The notes under the pieces are model-generated. The model ran no database searches and had not been told where the DNA came from. It saw nothing but the letters and a program-made list of their open reading frames with translations. Position numbers and translations under genes: made by a program. Of a stretch of 60,740 nucleotides of DNA, positions 41,670-49,957 are shown piece by piece. Source of the DNA: Bacteroidia bacterium. GTDB lineage: Bacteria; Bacteroidota; Bacteroidia; Bacteroidales; VadinHA17. Location: the NCBI GenBank assembly GCA_026391215.1, contig JAPLDX010000133.1, forward strand, positions 1 through 60,740. Direction: 5' to 3'. Positions within the stretch are counted from its first letter, which is position 1; each line of letters opens with the position of its first letter.

Positions 41670-42944
41670 ATGGATACTCCTATTGAAAATATGGACAAAC
41701 CTATTGAGAAGAAGAAAGGATTTCAGAAAAAACATATCGGATATCTTGCAATAGGGATAGCCATGGTCGTTCTGATCTATATGGCTTTCTTCACGGACCG
41801 CACTTCAACATACCGTGTAGAGAAGGAAAAACTCATTATCGAGACTATAATAAAGGATCAATTCAATGATTACATAACAGTTCCCGGTACTGTGGAACCG
41901 ATCAGCATAATTTTCCTTGATGCACAGGAAGGCGGACGAGTTGAAGAGATACTAATAGAAGAGGGCTCCATGGTAAAGAAAGGCGATATAATTCTACGGC
42001 TTTCGAATCCTGATCTCTATCTAAATATTCTTGACAGTGAAGCACAGCTGGCTGAAAAGGAAAACTTTCTCAGGAACACTCAGGTAACAATGGAACAGGA
42101 ACGAATCTCAATAAAAAGAGAGCTTATCAATCTTAAATATGATATTGAGAGAAAAGAACGTACATATAAGCAAAATGCCGAATTAATTAAAGATAACCTG
42201 ATTTCCAGGGAAGAATTCATCCGTTCGAAAGAGGACCTTGACATGGCACTTAGCTCACAGGAACTTTTTGTTGAGAGACAGAAAGCAGACTCTCTTTTCC
42301 GTTCAGTGCAGGTAGAAACCATAAAAGCTAATCTTGAAAATATGCGGAAGAATCTGGCACTTGTCAGGGATAGAATGGAGAATCTTAATGTCAGAGCTAC
42401 AGTTGATGGACAGCTTGGCCTGCTGGTGCCTGAGATTGGCAAGTCAATCTCAAGAGGCGAAAATATGGGACAGATAAATGTTTTAACATCTTATAAGGTT
42501 ACAGCACAAATAGATGAGCACTACATTGACAGGGTGAGAACTCAGCTCACAGCCACACTTGACAGGCAGGGGAATGAATTTGATCTTATGGTAAGAAGGG
42601 TGTACCCAGAAGTAAGGAATGGAACATTTGAGATCGATATGGTTTTTATCGACAGCATGCCGGATAATATCAGAACCGGACAGACATATTATATCAGTCT
42701 TGAGCTGGGGCAGCCCAAAGAATCTGTGCTGGTTCCAATCGGAGGATTTTTCCAGGAGACCGGCGGACAATGGATCTTTGTCCTTGATCCTTCGGAATCA
42801 TTTGCCATAAAGAGGAATATTTCGATAGGCAGAAAGAATCCAAAATATTACGAAGTTCTTGAAGGACTTGAACCGGGTGAAAAGGTTATTATATCCGGTT
42901 ACGAATCCTTCGGGAAGAATGAAAAGCTTGTATTTAAAAAATAA
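41670..42944 (+). CDS. HlyD/MacA-family periplasmic adaptor
   Basis: 424 residues. One N-terminal membrane segment (~24-41, IGYLAIGIAMVVLIYMAFF) is followed by a biotinyl-lipoyl half-motif (YITVPGTVEPISIIFLDAQEGGRVEEILIEEGSMVKKGD). A long alpha-hairpin coiled coil spans ~115-240, the second lipoyl half is NLNVRATVDGQLGLLVPEIGKSI, and beta-barrel and membrane-proximal domains finish it. It should bridge the inner-membrane ABC transporter and the outer-membrane channel. It lies 22 bp after the disrupted tolC and 23 bp before the ATPase gene, in one operon. Confidence 0.92.
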   Translation: MDTPIENMDKPIEKKKGFQKKHIGYLAIGIAMVVLIYMAFFTDRTSTYRVEKEKLIIETIIKDQFNDYITVPGTVEPISIIFLDAQEGGRVEEILIEEGSMVKKGDIILRLSNPDLYLNILDSEAQLAEKENFLRNTQVTMEQERISIKRELINLKYDIERKERTYKQNAELIKDNLISREEFIRSKEDLDMALSSQELFVERQKADSLFRSVQVETIKANLENMRKNLALVRDRMENLNVRATVDGQLGLLVPEIGKSISRGENMGQINVLTSYKVTAQIDEHYIDRVRTQLTATLDRQGNEFDLMVRRVYPEVRNGTFEIDMVFIDSMPDNIRTGQTYYISLELGQPKESVLVPIGGFFQETGGQWIFVLDPSESFAIKRNISIGRKNPKYYEVLEGLEPGEKVIISGYESFGKNEKLVFKK

Positions 42945-42967
42945 AATAACTTTTAATACCTACTACA

Positions 42968-43630
42968 ATGATCAAAACCAATGATTTAACAAAGATCTTC
43001 AGGACTGAAGAAGTTGAGACAACAGCTCTCAATAAAGTAAATCTTAACGTAAAAGAGGGTGAATATGTTGCAGTAATGGGACCCTCAGGATGCGGAAAAT
43101 CGACACTTCTGAATATACTGGGGCTGCTTGACAATCCCAGTTCAGGAAGCTACATCTTCAATGGAACAGAAGTTGCAAATCTTAAAGAGCGCGACAGGAC
43201 TGTTTTCCGCAAGGGTAACATAGGATTTGTCTTTCAATCCTTTAATCTCATCGACGAACTAAACGTCTATGAGAATGTTGAGCTGCCGCTTATCTATCTG
43301 AAAATGAAAACCAGTGAAAGAAAGAAAAAAGTTGAAGATGCTCTCGAAAGGATGAAAATCACCCACAGAGCTAAACACTTTCCACAGCAGCTGTCTGGCG
43401 GACAACAGCAGAGGGTAGCAATAGCCCGCGCTGTAGTTGCAAATCCTAAGCTAATACTTGCCGACGAGCCTACAGGTAATCTTGATTCAAAAAATGGTAT
43501 AGAGGTAATAAACCTTCTGACAGAACTAAACAAGGAGGGGACGACCATAATAATGGTTACACACTCAGACAGGGATGCCGGATATGCTCACAGGATAGTT
43601 AACCTGTTTGATGGCCAGATTGTAGGCTAA
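42968..43630 (+). CDS. MacB/LolD-type ABC transporter ATPase
   Basis: 220 residues. Walker A GPSGCGKST at 38-46, Q-loop Gln90, signature LSGGQ at 142-146, Walker B LILADEP at 162-168, D-loop NLD, and H-loop His199. All catalytic residues are intact. The size is typical for the stand-alone ATPase partner of FtsX/MacB permeases. It is the only ATPase in the window, while four large permeases follow, so it probably serves several of them. Its stop overlaps the convergent activator gene by 4 bp. Confidence 0.95.
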   Translation: MIKTNDLTKIFRTEEVETTALNKVNLNVKEGEYVAVMGPSGCGKSTLLNILGLLDNPSSGSYIFNGTEVANLKERDRTVFRKGNIGFVFQSFNLIDELNVYENVELPLIYLKMKTSERKKKVEDALERMKITHRAKHFPQQLSGGQQQRVAIARAVVANPKLILADEPTGNLDSKNGIEVINLLTELNKEGTTIIMVTHSDRDAGYAHRIVNLFDGQIVG

Positions 43631-44562
43631 GAGTTGCCGGAATCGAGCTTCTTGAGCTTGTTATAAAGAGTTTGCCTGGTAATTCCGAGTTTGGCAGCAG
43701 CGATACTGATGTTGTTGCCATTCCTTTTCAGGCAGTCATATATCATTTTCTTCTCCATCTCTGCCAGGGTAAGTTCATGATAATGAACGTTTTTTGCCTG
43801 TGACTTAAATTCGAAATCAGATGGTATAAGAACAGGGGAATCACTCATGATGACCGCTTTCTCAATAGAATGCTGAAGCTCTCTTACATTTCCTGGCCAG
43901 TCATAGTTTGAGAGCTTTTCCAGAGCGTGCGTATTTATCCTCATCGGTTCCCTGTCATATTTCTCACAATATTTTCTCAGAAAGAAATTTGCAAGAACAG
44001 GAATGTCATCCACCCTGTCACGTAATGAAGGGACTTCAATCATGATGGTATTAATCCTGTAGAGAAGATCTTCCCGGAACCGCCCCTCTCCGACCATCTT
44101 CATAAGATCACAGTTTGTGGCGCATATCAGCCGGATATCAACCGGTATTTGCTTGTTTGAACCGACTCTAACAACCTGCCTGTTCTGAAGAACATTCAGC
44201 AATTTTGACTGAGACTGAAGTGAAAGATTACTAATCTCATCCATGAACAGTGTCCCTCCGGCTGCGAGCTCAAATTTTCCTTTCCTGTCATCTCTGGCGT
44301 CTGTAAATGCACCCTTAACATGGCCAAAAAGCTCACTTTCAAAAAGCGTTTCGGTAATTGAACCCATATCGACACTAACCATCAGCTCTCCTGATCTTGA
44401 TGAAAGGTTGTGAATTTCCCTGGCAATGAGCTCTTTTCCTGTCCCGTTCTCACCAGTGATCAGAACATTAGCATCCGTCGCCGCAATCTTCCGGACAATA
44501 TTCATAACATTGATCATAGTCGGAGATGCTCCCTGTATAAGCTTGTCAATAGTATTGCTCAT
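43627..44562 (-). CDS. Sigma-54-dependent activator without receiver domain
   Basis: 311 residues. AAA+ domain: Walker A GENGTGKE at 37-44, the sigma-54 contact loop as GAFTDA (84-89) instead of GAFTGA, Walker B GGTLFMDEIS, and the R-finger region GRFREDLLYRIN. A Fis-type HTH (NISIAAAKLGITRQTLYNKLKKL) ends the protein. The ~120-residue receiver domain usual in NtrC-like proteins is absent, and no histidine kinase is nearby, so it may be constitutively active or controlled otherwise. Boxes before its own start and before the export operon suggest it regulates both. Confidence 0.93.
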   Translation of the reverse strand: MSNTIDKLIQGASPTMINVMNIVRKIAATDANVLITGENGTGKELIAREIHNLSSRSGELMVSVDMGSITETLFESELFGHVKGAFTDARDDRKGKFELAAGGTLFMDEISNLSLQSQSKLLNVLQNRQVVRVGSNKQIPVDIRLICATNCDLMKMVGEGRFREDLLYRINTIMIEVPSLRDRVDDIPVLANFFLRKYCEKYDREPMRINTHALEKLSNYDWPGNVRELQHSIEKAVIMSDSPVLIPSDFEFKSQAKNVHYHELTLAEMEKKMIYDCLKRNGNNISIAAAKLGITRQTLYNKLKKLDSGNS

Positions 44563-44595
44563 GATTGGTTATTTAACACCGAAGTTAATAAATAA

Positions 44596-44612
44596 TGTCT
44601 AATTATTTGACA
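44596..44612. promoter_or_regulatory. Activator-type box upstream of the sigma-54 activator gene
   Basis: TGTCTAATTATTTGACA, with symmetric TGTC/GACA ends, lies 34 bp before the start codon of the activator on the minus strand. It matches both boxes upstream of the export operon (40295-40336), suggesting autoregulation. Confidence 0.55.
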
Positions 44613-44705
44613 ACTGACATATTGTTTTCAGAAATATATTATCAATATCCCTGCAACATTCAGACTTAATAAGCGTCTTTATATCAGAAATAAAAACCCG
44701 GAGAG

Positions 44706-45014
44706 ATGACAGTAAAATTAAATGCAAACGAGGTAGTGCTTAAAGCAAGTGATACAAACCAGCTAATAGAAAACCTGAAAGTAGATGGTAAGCTGATTGT
44801 AACAAATCAGCGGATATATTTCAAGCCGCTCGATGAGCTGAAAGACAAGTTCAATTTCGAGATTCTGTTTGAAAATATCATGGAAGTCATTTTCTATAAT
44901 AAGAGCCTCAGTTTTGTTAAAGGGATCAATGTCATTACCCGTGACGGAAAGAGTCACTCCTTCCCTCTCAAGAAACGAGATGAGATTGGACAGCTAATCA
45001 ACAGAATGTATTGA
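44706..45014 (+). CDS. GRAM/PH-like domain protein
   Basis: 102 residues, soluble. The sequence VDGKLIVTNQRIYFKPLDE, FEILFENIMEVIFYNKSL and INVITRDGKSHSFPLKKRDEI is typical of small GRAM/PH-like domains that bind membranes or serve as adaptors. It is monocistronic between the activator and the permease cluster, and G/C-rich hairpins follow it. A role with the export system is possible by location only. Confidence 0.75.
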   Translation: MTVKLNANEVVLKASDTNQLIENLKVDGKLIVTNQRIYFKPLDELKDKFNFEILFENIMEVIFYNKSLSFVKGINVITRDGKSHSFPLKKRDEIGQLINRMY

Positions 45015-45032
45015 CTCTTTAAGACCCCCCAT

Positions 45033-45083
45033 CCCCCCTGAAGGGGGGCTAATTCCCATACGGTGTGCCCCGTAGCGACGGGG
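45033..45083. terminator. Two strong convergent hairpins
   Basis: CCCCCC-TGAA-GGGGGG at 45033-45048 and CCCCGT-AGCG-ACGGGG at 45068-45083. They lie between two convergent stop codons (45014 and 45085) and can end transcription from either side. The G/C-rich form is unlike the AT-rich surroundings and looks like a dispersed repeat. Confidence 0.6.
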
Positions 45084-45084
45084 G

Positions 45085-47487
45085 TTATTCGTAATGCAAT
45101 GACTCAACCGGATTCCTCAGCGCAGCCCTCACAACCTTTACGCTGATTGTCAATATAGTTGCAACAATCATAATCAATGCTGATAGCAGCAGGATGCCAG
45201 GGGTGATTTTAGTAAAATAATCCCAGATGCTGTCCATCAAACTCAGCGACATATAGTATCCTCCGGCACATCCAAGGATTGATGAAATCAATAGTACAAT
45301 AAGAAATTTCCGGCTGACAAGGAACATTAGTATTGGTACCGGAGCCCCTTGTATTTTCCTTATACCCACCTCTTTAGTACGTTTGATTATATCGAGTGAT
45401 ACAAGATTGTACATTCCGATGAGAGATAATAATGTGGCAACAATCGCAAGGAATACGTTAACCTTAAGAATGCTGCCATTAATATCCTTCTCTTCCTGCA
45501 TTAAATCTTCCTGGAGCCTTCCTCCGAAGAGATAATTAGTCCCCATGGCTTTCCATTTCTGATCCATAAAATCGAGGACTCCCGGCAGGTCTTCAGGATT
45601 AGCCCTTACAACCAGTACGACAAACTGACGACTGTCGGCACTAAACTGACGAGTGTCTGCCACTCTCAGCATAGCAGGCTCAATTTCTTCCCAGACTCCA
45701 CTGATATAAAAATCCTCCACTACGCCGATAATGGTAAGAGTTGTTGTATCGTAAAGAGTTACAGTTCTACCAACACCATCTGGCCATCCAAAATCCTTAA
45801 CCAGTTTCTGATTGACTATTATTGATCCGTTTGTTTTGTCGGCTTCTGCTCTGTTCTTGTCAAAAAGTCTGCCATCTCTCAGGCGTAATCCTATAGTTTG
45901 AGCATATTCAGGCCCTATATCCATAACATCCACCTCAAGCTGCTTCTCAGCATCTTTTATAGGTCTCCTGTAACTCCCCCATCCTAAATGGTTTATTGTC
46001 CCCTCAGCAGAAATTATTTTAGGATTCGTAATTATCTCGTTACGGTATGCAGTAAATAATTCAGAAGAAATGGGGGCGATTATAAGTTTATCCCTGTCAA
46101 AGCCAAGGTCAAGTGTTTTCTGGTATTCAGCATTTCTGGCAAAAACAATGCCCATGACAAGCGACATTATTGAAATTGAAAACTGGAGTGTAAGAAGCAC
46201 CAGCGAAAGTTTTCCTGATCCCTTAATCGATGAATCACCTTTTATTATACTAACAGGACTGAATGAACTAACATATAATGCCGGGTAGACACCTGCAAGA
46301 AAACCTGTGACCAAAACAAGCATGATTAAAAATACCCAGAAGAAAGCATATCTGGTAAATGTCATTTCAATTGACATGTATGACCATAAGCTGCTGTAAG
46401 CAGGTACAAGAAACTCGGCAAAAGCAATACCGACAATAAGGGCCAAAAGGCAAATAATGAAAGTCTCGAACATAAACTGCGTAACCAGCTGTTTCCTGAG
46501 TCCGCCAAAGGTTTTCCTGAGCCCAATTTCCTTAAGCCGCCTGCTGAAAATCGATCTGGAGGTATTGGCAAAATTAAAACATGCAAGAAGGAGGATGAAA
46601 ATTGCCATCACAGAAGGCGCAATAAGTGCTGCAGGATGCAGAGAAGGAAAGAGGCCTGAAGACCAGATATCTCTTGAATTTGATCCCACTTCCTTAAGTG
46701 GCACTAATGAAAACCTGTTTATCCTGAAATCTTCCCGTGCCTTATTCTGAACCAGCAGATAGTCCTTCAATGAACTGGCAATGGAAGGTATAAGAGATTT
46801 CTCCTGTACCTGGATAAACAGCGCTGTTGTCCACAGCTTCCAGTCTGCATCATTGGCTCCCCACATACTCAGGAAGTTTTCATAATGTGAGAGAATATCA
46901 ATCCTGAAGCTGGAGTTTTCCGGAAGATCACTGAATACTGCACTTACAGTAAAGGAGAACTCTTTATTCTGGTCATTTACAAGTGAGATAGACTTACCTA
47001 CAGGGTATTCTTCTCCGAAAAGAGTTTTGGCCATAGTCTCACTTATAAGAACATTCCCGGTGCCGGGTACCGACTTTGTATCTCCGAAAATTGAATGGAA
47101 TGTAAAAATCTCCAGGAATTCCGGATCTACAAAAGAAATCTGGGCAGGGAAAAGATCATCCCCCATCTTTACCATAGATCCCGACCTGTGTAATCTGGAT
47201 GCTTTCAGAATCCCGGGTATATCCTTTTTTATCAGAAGTCCCAGTGTGGATGGAACACGACCATATTCCTGCTCCCTTCCCTGCATATCCCTGAAGCAGG
47301 TGATCCTGTATATCTCATTGAAGTTTTCATGAGTTCTGTCAAACTCATAATTGAACATGTGATTGAAGAAAGCAACGATACAGACTGACAAAGCAATGCC
47401 AAGACCAATAATGTTGATCAGAGTGAAAACCTTGTTCTTCAATAAGTTTCTGAAGGTTACAAGGAGGTAATTCCTGAACATAGACAA
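45085..47487 (-). CDS. MacB/FtsX-type ABC permease, ~800 aa (1)
   Basis: 800 residues made of two units, each with a MacB-like periplasmic core and an FtsX domain. The N-terminal membrane helix is LINIIGLGIALSVCIVAFF. The first FtsX block (ACFNFANTSRSIFSRRLKEIGLRKTFGG) is near residue 300 and the second (LVSLDIIKRTKEVGIRKIQGA) near residue 695. The protein ends NPVESLHYE, the usual family ending. With the ATPase at 43.0 kb it should form a MacB-like exporter. It is the last of three tandem minus-strand permeases, 6 bp after the next one. Confidence 0.92.
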   Translation of the reverse strand: MSMFRNYLLVTFRNLLKNKVFTLINIIGLGIALSVCIVAFFNHMFNYEFDRTHENFNEIYRITCFRDMQGREQEYGRVPSTLGLLIKKDIPGILKASRLHRSGSMVKMGDDLFPAQISFVDPEFLEIFTFHSIFGDTKSVPGTGNVLISETMAKTLFGEEYPVGKSISLVNDQNKEFSFTVSAVFSDLPENSSFRIDILSHYENFLSMWGANDADWKLWTTALFIQVQEKSLIPSIASSLKDYLLVQNKAREDFRINRFSLVPLKEVGSNSRDIWSSGLFPSLHPAALIAPSVMAIFILLLACFNFANTSRSIFSRRLKEIGLRKTFGGLRKQLVTQFMFETFIICLLALIVGIAFAEFLVPAYSSLWSYMSIEMTFTRYAFFWVFLIMLVLVTGFLAGVYPALYVSSFSPVSIIKGDSSIKGSGKLSLVLLTLQFSISIMSLVMGIVFARNAEYQKTLDLGFDRDKLIIAPISSELFTAYRNEIITNPKIISAEGTINHLGWGSYRRPIKDAEKQLEVDVMDIGPEYAQTIGLRLRDGRLFDKNRAEADKTNGSIIVNQKLVKDFGWPDGVGRTVTLYDTTTLTIIGVVEDFYISGVWEEIEPAMLRVADTRQFSADSRQFVVLVVRANPEDLPGVLDFMDQKWKAMGTNYLFGGRLQEDLMQEEKDINGSILKVNVFLAIVATLLSLIGMYNLVSLDIIKRTKEVGIRKIQGAPVPILMFLVSRKFLIVLLISSILGCAGGYYMSLSLMDSIWDYFTKITPGILLLSALIMIVATILTISVKVVRAALRNPVESLHYE

Positions 47488-47493
47488 CAGTTT

Positions 47494-49914
47494 TTATTCA
47501 TATTTGAGTGACTGGGCAGGATTTACCCTGGCTGCTCTCACAATGCGGTAGCTTATGGTAATAAGTGCAATTCCAAGTGCAATTACAAGACCCGAAAGAA
47601 AGCTGAATATCCCTGGATTTATTCGGAAATAGAAGTTTTCCAACCATTTGTTTATATAGATGTAGATAAGCGGCCATGCGATCAGGGCTGAAATTGAGAC
47701 AAGCATGATTATTTCTTTTGAAATTACGAAATATACTCTGGAAACAGATGATCCCATCGCCTTTCTGACTCCGATCTCCTTGGTTCGCTGTTCAACAGTA
47801 AAGGATGTCAGGCCAAACAGTCCGAGTGCAGCGATAAAGATCGCCAGGATAGAGAAAACAATTGCCAGCTGGGCATTCTGCTTTTCCTGGCTGTACATCT
47901 GTTCAAAGTCTTCATCAACAAAGTAATATTGCATCGGATCATTCGAAGTAAATTCCTTCCATCTGTTTTCAATCTCAGTTATGGTTTGCTGATAGTTTTG
48001 GGCAGAAAGTTTTACTGTTATATATCCCCAAAGGTTATCATTTCCCTTAAAAGCAAAAACATATGGCTGAATGGGATTGCGGAGAGATTCAAAATTGAAG
48101 TTCTTAACAATTCCAATTACCTGTATATATCTGAAAGTACCAGATTCATTGGGTACTATGAAACGTGTATTTTCAATGTCAGTTATTCCGAAATTCTTTA
48201 CGGCACTCTCGTTTATTATACATGCATCGGAGTCAGTTGTAAATGATTTGTCGAAATTACGGCCTTTTGTGAGAGTCATTCTATAAGTATCGATATAATC
48301 GTAGTCGATCCAGTTGGTTGTCATAAGAAAGGATTCTTCCTTCCTTCCTTCAATGCCATAGCCATTGGTGTTGTTATTACGGCCTGGGACAGCTGTGGAG
48401 CTGGCAATGTTTATTACTCCGGGGATCTCTTTTACTGCAACCTTGAATGCCTCAACTCTCGTGGAAAGAGCCTGAGCCCTGTTTATTACCAGCATCTGCT
48501 CCTTGTCGAAACCGACATCCTTATTCAGCATATAGAATATCTGCCGGTACATTACCAGTGTTCCTGTTATAAGAAGGATAGATACTGAAAACTGAAATAC
48601 AACAAGTATTCTTCTTAACATGCCAGTCTGCATGCTTCCTTTTACACTACCTTTCAGGACTTCTATTGGGTTGAATGACGAAAGGAACAGTGCAGGATAG
48701 CTTCCAGAAAGGAATCCGACTAGAAGCGTGAATAAAAGCAATGCAGGTACAGTGTACCATTGCGCAAAAAGCCGCAGCTCAAGATGTGTTCCAAGCAGGT
48801 TATTGAAATATGGCAGTGTGAGCCAAATGATTACAAGAGCAAGTATCAGTGAAATAAATGCCAGAATGAATGATTCAGAGAGAAATTGTGTAACCAGCAT
48901 TCCGCGTGTTGATCCTCCCACTTTCTTTATTCCGACCTCTTTAGCTCTTCTGGTTGCCTGGGCTGTGGCAAGGTTCATAAAATTGATTGCAGCGATCAGG
49001 ACGATGAGAATGGCGATACTCCCAAAAATATAAAGGTATTTTGGATCGATGGCATCTTTGAACTGCTGCTGGATTGAGGAATCAAGGTGAATATCAGTAA
49101 GCTTCTGAAGAAGGAACATATACTTGTTTCCCTGTGCGGCAAAATCCTCGAGTGTGATCCCCATAAACTGCTTGACCTCGGGTCCTACATATTTCTCAAG
49201 CATGGCAGGAATTTTCTCACTCACGGTAAGGTCACTGGAATTGGGTTTTAGCAGCAGGTAAGTACTGAAGCTGTTACTAAGCCAGATAGGATTGTTTGAT
49301 CTGGGATTGGTCATGAATGAGACAATAATATTTGCATCGAAATGAGATTTTTCCGGGATATCGGCCATGATGCCGGAGATAATATATCGTGCTGTATCGT
49401 CTCCGAGTTTAAGTGCTTTATCAATAGGATTTTCATCACCAAAGATCTTTTTTGCAGTTGATTCTGAAAGAACTGCTCTCCTGGGCGCATTAAGCAAATT
49501 ATCTGGATCACCCTTTATTAACGGTATTGAAAAGAAATTAAAGAATGAAGAGTCTGCTTCGATAAGATTTTCCTCTGTAAATGTCTGGTCATTGTATTCG
49601 ACGATTGTTGGTCCCCACCCATTCATCCTGAGGAAATCCTCAACTTCCGGATATTCTCTTGTCATTGTAGGTCCTATGGGAGCGCAGGTATATGCGCCGA
49701 CAAATTCCTGCCCTCCTACCTTCCCGTTTAGCACAAGCCTGTATATCCTGTCTTTCTTCACATTGAACCTGTCATAGGCGGCTTCATTGATCACATAAAG
49801 TGCAATAAGCAGACTGCATGCAATGCCTATTGAAAGGCCAAGGATATTGATAATGATGTATGACCGCTGTCTCTTGAAAGACCGGATGCTGTACCTGAAT
49901 AAATTGCTGAACAT
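47494..49914 (-). CDS. MacB/FtsX-type ABC permease, ~800 aa (2)
   Basis: 806 residues with the same double MacB-core/FtsX layout. N-terminal helix IIINILGLSIGIACSLLIALYV, first FtsX block AAINFMNLATAQATRRAKEVGIKKVGGS, second FtsX block LFGLTSFTVEQRTKEIGVRKAMGSS, and ending NPAQSLKYE. The periplasmic cores differ clearly from the neighbouring paralogues, so these are old duplications. It is the middle gene of the minus-strand permease operon, with 43 bp before and 6 bp after. Confidence 0.93.
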   Translation of the reverse strand: MFSNLFRYSIRSFKRQRSYIIINILGLSIGIACSLLIALYVINEAAYDRFNVKKDRIYRLVLNGKVGGQEFVGAYTCAPIGPTMTREYPEVEDFLRMNGWGPTIVEYNDQTFTEENLIEADSSFFNFFSIPLIKGDPDNLLNAPRRAVLSESTAKKIFGDENPIDKALKLGDDTARYIISGIMADIPEKSHFDANIIVSFMTNPRSNNPIWLSNSFSTYLLLKPNSSDLTVSEKIPAMLEKYVGPEVKQFMGITLEDFAAQGNKYMFLLQKLTDIHLDSSIQQQFKDAIDPKYLYIFGSIAILIVLIAAINFMNLATAQATRRAKEVGIKKVGGSTRGMLVTQFLSESFILAFISLILALVIIWLTLPYFNNLLGTHLELRLFAQWYTVPALLLFTLLVGFLSGSYPALFLSSFNPIEVLKGSVKGSMQTGMLRRILVVFQFSVSILLITGTLVMYRQIFYMLNKDVGFDKEQMLVINRAQALSTRVEAFKVAVKEIPGVINIASSTAVPGRNNNTNGYGIEGRKEESFLMTTNWIDYDYIDTYRMTLTKGRNFDKSFTTDSDACIINESAVKNFGITDIENTRFIVPNESGTFRYIQVIGIVKNFNFESLRNPIQPYVFAFKGNDNLWGYITVKLSAQNYQQTITEIENRWKEFTSNDPMQYYFVDEDFEQMYSQEKQNAQLAIVFSILAIFIAALGLFGLTSFTVEQRTKEIGVRKAMGSSVSRVYFVISKEIIMLVSISALIAWPLIYIYINKWLENFYFRINPGIFSFLSGLVIALGIALITISYRIVRAARVNPAQSLKYE

Positions 49915-49957
49915 GATTTTATTATGGTTATATTATTATTTGTCAAATTTATACTAT

